Below, piece by piece: positions 5,759 to 6,007 of a stretch of DNA of 6,007 nt; positions within the stretch are counted from its first letter, which is position 1, and every line of letters begins with the position of its first letter. The stretch is taken from the NCBI GenBank assembly GCA_016210805.1, contig JACQTL010000317.1, positions 1 to 6,007 of the forward strand, in the 5' to 3' direction. The stretch comes from Actinomycetota bacterium. Lineage in GTDB: Bacteria; Actinomycetota; UBA4738; G016210805. The notes beneath the pieces were generated by a model. It was not told the origin of the DNA. It did not search any database and saw only the letters and a program-made list of their open reading frames with translations. Position numbers and translations under genes: made by a program.

Positions 5759-6007
5759 ATGGACGACCTGGTCCGGGAGCTCGACTCGCTCGTTGCGGAC
5801 GGCGTGATCACCCGCGAGCAGGCCGAGACGATCCGCCGGCGGATGGTCGCCCGCGGCCGCCCCGCCGGCCGCATCTCGCTCGGGACCGAGGCGCTCGGCT
5901 ACCTGGGCGCCGTCCTGGTCCTCGCCTCCGGCGCCACGTTCCTCGGGCTGAACTGGAAGGACATCGCCGTCGCCGGCCGACTGGGGATCACCGTGGGCGT
6001 CGCGGCC
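5759..6007 (+). CDS. DUF2157-like membrane protein, N-terminal part (3' end outside window)
   Basis: 83 codons from ATG at 5759, open to the window end. Residues 1-30 form a charged helical segment with the pattern L-x-x-L-V-x-D-G-V-I-T-x-E-Q-A-x-x-I. The first transmembrane segment follows (EALGYLGAVLVLASGATFLG), then LNWKDI, then AGRLG leading into a second hydrophobic stretch. This order, a short cytoplasmic helix pair ending in E-Q-A, then LGYLGAVLV, an N-W pair and an R-L segment, matches my recollection of the DUF2157 predicted membrane proteins, whose function is unknown. Full-length members have many more membrane helices, so most of the protein is missing here. It follows the helicase by 96 bp and has its own promoter-like element, so it is probably a separate unit. 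The gene is clear; the family name is moderately sure. Confidence 0.72.
   Translation, partial: MDDLVRELDSLVADGVITREQAETIRRRMVARGRPAGRISLGTEALGYLGAVLVLASGATFLGLNWKDIAVAGRLGITVGVAA

Overview
This is a GC-rich window (about 70% G+C by eye) with strong G/C bias at third codon positions. It looks like ordinary chromosome from an actinobacterium (Actinomycetota). The evidence is a UvrD helicase with a C-terminal HRDC domain (the UvrD2 type of this phylum), a Mg-chelatase-like AAA+ ATPase of a type common there, and start regions of the form TAnnnT placed 6-9 nt before the start codon, with no clear Shine-Dalgarno sequence. A deep or poorly cultured lineage is plausible, but I cannot name a genus. 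There is no sign of a mobile element, prophage, CRISPR array, rRNA or tRNA, and no gene-free stretch longer than about 100 bases.

Layout. (1) 1-1779, +: a secreted PBP4-type D-alanyl-D-alanine carboxypeptidase (dacB) whose 5' end lies outside the window. It has a signal peptide, two N-terminal beta-sandwich (Ig-like) domains and a shortened S13 catalytic domain. (2) 1780-1804: a 25-bp convergent gap containing a perfect 8-bp hairpin. (3) 1805-2173, -: a small four-helix membrane protein of unknown function. (4) 2217-3632, -: a Mg-chelatase/MoxR-like AAA+ ATPase with a possible CxxH/CxxC metal site. (5) 3633-3703: a 71-bp divergent promoter region. (6) 3704-5662, +: a UvrD2-like SF1 helicase with HRDC, without the tetracysteine module known from mycobacterial UvrD2. 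(7) 5663-5758: an intergenic gap with a GC hairpin and a promoter-like element. (8) 5759-6007, +: the N-terminal part of a DUF2157-type membrane protein that runs off the window.

The genes do not form one pathway. dacB trims peptidoglycan outside the membrane, the AAA+ ATPase is probably a chaperone or remodelling motor, the helicase serves DNA repair or replication, and the two membrane proteins are uncharacterised. I see no undescribed multi-gene system. The most interesting signals are the same -10-to-start arrangement at all four visible gene starts (leaderless or near-leaderless transcription), the trimmed PBP4 catalytic domain with added Ig-like domains, and the loss of the tetracysteine module in the helicase.
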